Of a stretch of 36,657 nt of DNA, positions 34,680-36,657 are shown one piece after another. Every line of letters begins with the position of its first letter. The first letter of the stretch is position 1. Source of the stretch: Saprospiraceae bacterium. GTDB taxonomy: Bacteria; Bacteroidota; Bacteroidia; Chitinophagales; Saprospiraceae. The stretch is from positions 1-36,657 of the forward strand of contig JAIYAV010000154.1 of assembly GCA_027488855.1 (NCBI GenBank), read 5' to 3'. The translations under genes were made by a program, and so were the position numbers. The notes under the pieces were generated by a model. The model had not been told where the DNA came from. It saw only the letters and a list, made by a program, of their open reading frames with translations, and did no database searches.

Positions 34680-34688
34680 AATAAAGTT

Positions 34689-36080
34689 ATGCAAGCTAGG
34701 CATGTATTGATTTTAGGACTTTGTGGCTACTTTGCACTGGGGGCATTGGCAGCTTATTTTTACCAGGAGCGCACCATTTTCCTCGACCCCGCCTTTTTGA
34801 TTTTTTCCATTGCCAGTTCGGGCGAATTTGCGATCCAGGCCAACCGTTTTGGCTCGGCTTTGACCCAGTTTTTTCCCTGGATCGCGGTACAACTGCACTT
34901 GCCGATCAAATGGGTGATGATCATCTACTCGGTTGGGGTGGTATTTTATTACTTTGCCTGCTTTTTCGTGGTGCAGCGTTGGTTTAAAAACAGCAATTTG
35001 GCGTTAGGGATTCTCCTGATCAATACCTTCATCGTTTCTTATACCTTTTGGTGGATGCAAATTGAATTTGCCCAGGGCATTGCACTGTCGATGGTCTTTT
35101 TGGCCTTCATGACCCGGGAGCGGCAATGGGCGGATTACAACGCGTTTGAAATTTCAGCCTTTTTCCTCATCCTGATCACCTTGCTGTATTTCCATCCACT
35201 CATTCCATTTTTGCTGGCTTATTTGATGTTGTTTGGCTTATTGGATGAACAATTGCGCTTGCCCAAGAAGCAGTTTTGGACAGTAGGGATCTTGTCTGCG
35301 ATGATTTTGTTGTTCAAAAACTTCGTGATGCCCACCGCCGTTTATGACAACCAGGCCAGCCAGGGCATCAGCAACTTCAAAACCCTGCCGAGTTATTTCA
35401 ACATCCAGTCGAACCTCAATTTTATCGAATATTGCAAAAAGGACTATTACCTCTTGCCGATTGGCCTATTGGCTTGTCTGGTGGTTTTGGGCATGCAGCG
35501 CAAATGGTGGAAATTGCTGTTGCTGGGGGGGACGTTCTTTGCTTACCTGTTGATGGTCAATGTGTCGTATGCCCAGGGTATGCCGCAGTTCCACATCGAG
35601 AGTTTTTATTTGCCCCTGAGTGTGTTTGTGATTCTGCCTTTGATTTTTGACGTGTTGCCACTGATCAAAAAGACGCCAGTAGTGCTCGGCCTTTTGGGCC
35701 TGGTATTGGCCGTACGCATTTTCCACATTGGCGCCTTGCACCAGCCTTACACCAATCGCCTGACCGTACAAAACCAGATGCTCGACAAGCTGGAACAAAT
35801 GGAGAGCAAAAAGCTGATCATCAGCGAAAAGGACGCACCAATGGATACCTTGATCATGAGTTGGGGTTCTTCGTTTGAGTTTTGGTTGTTGTCCTCCCTG
35901 CGCAATCCTGAAGCGCCGCGTTCCATCGTCATTGACGAAGACCCGGCGCGTTTTGACTGGACTTTGAGCGCGAACAACTCCTTTTTTACGGAGTGGGGGA
36001 TTTATCCATACGCGGATTTGCCACGGCGGTATTTTAATTTTACGGACATTGGGTATTATCAAAAGGGGAAGGTGGAGTAG
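34689..36080 (+). CDS. Polytopic membrane protein of unknown function
   Basis: The 463-residue product has about ten hydrophobic helices (first VLILGLCGYFALGALAAYF at 5-23) and a soluble C-terminal tail of about 100 residues. No catalytic signature can be read. The loop TIFLDPAFLIF after the first helix and QIEFAQG between later helices resemble acidic loops of GT-C-like enzymes or polymerases. It is the last gene of the plus-strand glycosyltransferase run and starts 9 bp after the preceding gene, so the two are cotranscribed. A role in the same glycan or lipid pathway is inferred from position only. A polymerase or flippase would be other options. Confidence 0.7.
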   Translation: MQARHVLILGLCGYFALGALAAYFYQERTIFLDPAFLIFSIASSGEFAIQANRFGSALTQFFPWIAVQLHLPIKWVMIIYSVGVVFYYFACFFVVQRWFKNSNLALGILLINTFIVSYTFWWMQIEFAQGIALSMVFLAFMTRERQWADYNAFEISAFFLILITLLYFHPLIPFLLAYLMLFGLLDEQLRLPKKQFWTVGILSAMILLFKNFVMPTAVYDNQASQGISNFKTLPSYFNIQSNLNFIEYCKKDYYLLPIGLLACLVVLGMQRKWWKLLLLGGTFFAYLLMVNVSYAQGMPQFHIESFYLPLSVFVILPLIFDVLPLIKKTPVVLGLLGLVLAVRIFHIGALHQPYTNRLTVQNQMLDKLEQMESKKLIISEKDAPMDTLIMSWGSSFEFWLLSSLRNPEAPRSIVIDEDPARFDWTLSANNSFFTEWGIYPYADLPRRYFNFTDIGYYQKGKVE

Positions 36081-36083
36081 GGT

Positions 36084-36602
36084 TTAAGTAGGAAGACTAC
36101 TCCAATATTCCCGAATCGCCCGCTCAATCTCTTTTGATCCAGGCTCATAAGTGCTCACTCCTGTATTGTACCGCAGATAAGTCAAAAACACCTTAACCGC
36201 CTTCCTTTGCACAGGAGTCAAAATGGAAAACCTTTCGCGATTGTAAGCTTCCAAATGGGTCAAAGTGAACATCAGGCTATCGCAGATGTCTGCAATATCT
36301 TCCCCTGGGTTTTTGATCATTAGACACAAATAAGCTGGAAGGTGAAACCTCAATCCTTTGGCATCATAAAAAGACAAACCGCCATTACCGTGTACTTTTG
36401 CGAGATCAGGATCATCGATCAGCTTTTTCCAGTTATTTCGCTCATCAGCTTTGATCTGGGATTCCAAAGTTTCGTTGGTATACCCGTAATCGTCGATCCT
36501 GATCGTTTCGTGGAGGGATACACCATCTTCTAATGTTACTTGGTCAAAGGCTTCGTAGATCAGTTGGAGGACATATTCTTTTTGGTTGTAGGGTGGAGTC
36601 AT
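36084..36602 (-). CDS. DUF6714-like hypothetical protein
   Basis: The 172-residue soluble protein has an N-terminal helix of the form LQLIYEAFDQVTLEDGVSL, a central LSFYDAKGLRFHLPAYL motif (near 76-92) and a C-terminal helical part. This arrangement matches what I recall of the DUF6714 family, whose function is unknown and which often accompanies immunity or toxin-associated genes. No signal peptide or membrane segment is present. The ATG at 36602 has 55 bp of AT-rich sequence before the window ends. It converges with the membrane protein gene, with a 3-bp gap between stops. Family assignment is by memory of the motif and moderate in confidence. Confidence 0.7.
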   Translation of the reverse strand: MTPPYNQKEYVLQLIYEAFDQVTLEDGVSLHETIRIDDYGYTNETLESQIKADERNNWKKLIDDPDLAKVHGNGGLSFYDAKGLRFHLPAYLCLMIKNPGEDIADICDSLMFTLTHLEAYNRERFSILTPVQRKAVKVFLTYLRYNTGVSTYEPGSKEIERAIREYWSSLPT

Positions 36603-36657
36603 GTTTTTGCGGTTTGTTTCGATAGCCTAAAATGGGGCTTAAAAAACAAAAATCAAA

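Overview
The window looks like a chromosomal segment of a Bacteroidota bacterium, most probably of the Saprospiraceae (Haliscomenobacter/Lewinella type); this is an inference from gene content. The supporting features are a SusC/SusD outer-membrane pair, a menaquinone gene of the futalosine route (mqnD), lipoproteins with LxxC-type lipoboxes, near absence of Shine-Dalgarno sequences, several close matches to the Bacteroidota promoter (TTG, 19-20 bases, TAnnTTTG), and many intergenic palindromes and inverted repeats. No phage, integrase, transposase, CRISPR, rRNA or tRNA gene was seen.

Layout. 1-5.5 kb: prmA and a giant secreted protein of unknown function. 5.5-8.9 kb, minus strand: a tectonin-like propeller protein, an SDR resembling D-mannonate oxidoreductase, and a Tat-exported Gfo/Idh/MocA oxidoreductase. 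9.0-12.8 kb, plus strand: a tight four-gene operon of UbiA prenyltransferase, type III polyketide synthase, SAM methyltransferase and FAD oxidoreductase, which is a small phenolic-lipid or prenylated-polyketide pathway. 13.1-18.9 kb: SusD and SusC on the minus strand, and a divergent AraC-type regulator whose shared upstream region holds a direct repeat. 18.9-23.7 kb: a small lysine-rich protein, mqnD, an RluA-type pseudouridine synthase, a CobW-type GTPase with a His-rich loop, and lpdA. Here the intergenic spaces carry a MITE-like element and tandem palindromic repeats.

23.7-24.3 kb is gene-free. It holds what looks like an unannotated minus-strand non-coding RNA: a well-spaced promoter (24130-24160), several hairpins, and an intrinsic terminator (23834-23865). 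Two of its hairpins show the same ten-base loop. 24.3-25.4 kb: a lipoprotein and a DoxX protein with an in-frame remnant of ApbE (flavin transferase) between them.

25.5-36.1 kb, plus strand: a surface-glycan or glycolipid type region with a GT-C glycosyltransferase, FkbM methyltransferase, an AAA-ATPase-like protein lacking its usual nuclease tail, a large membrane protein, a GT2 glycosyltransferase, a lipoprotein and two more polytopic membrane proteins. Three of these proteins end in what looks like the same beta-sandwich module. The window closes with a DUF6714-like protein on the minus strand.

The most promising undescribed items are the two-loop RNA upstream of lpdA, the UbiA/type III PKS operon, and the shared C-terminal module in the glycosyltransferase region. 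I did not find a clear-cut defence system or other wholly new multi-gene machine.
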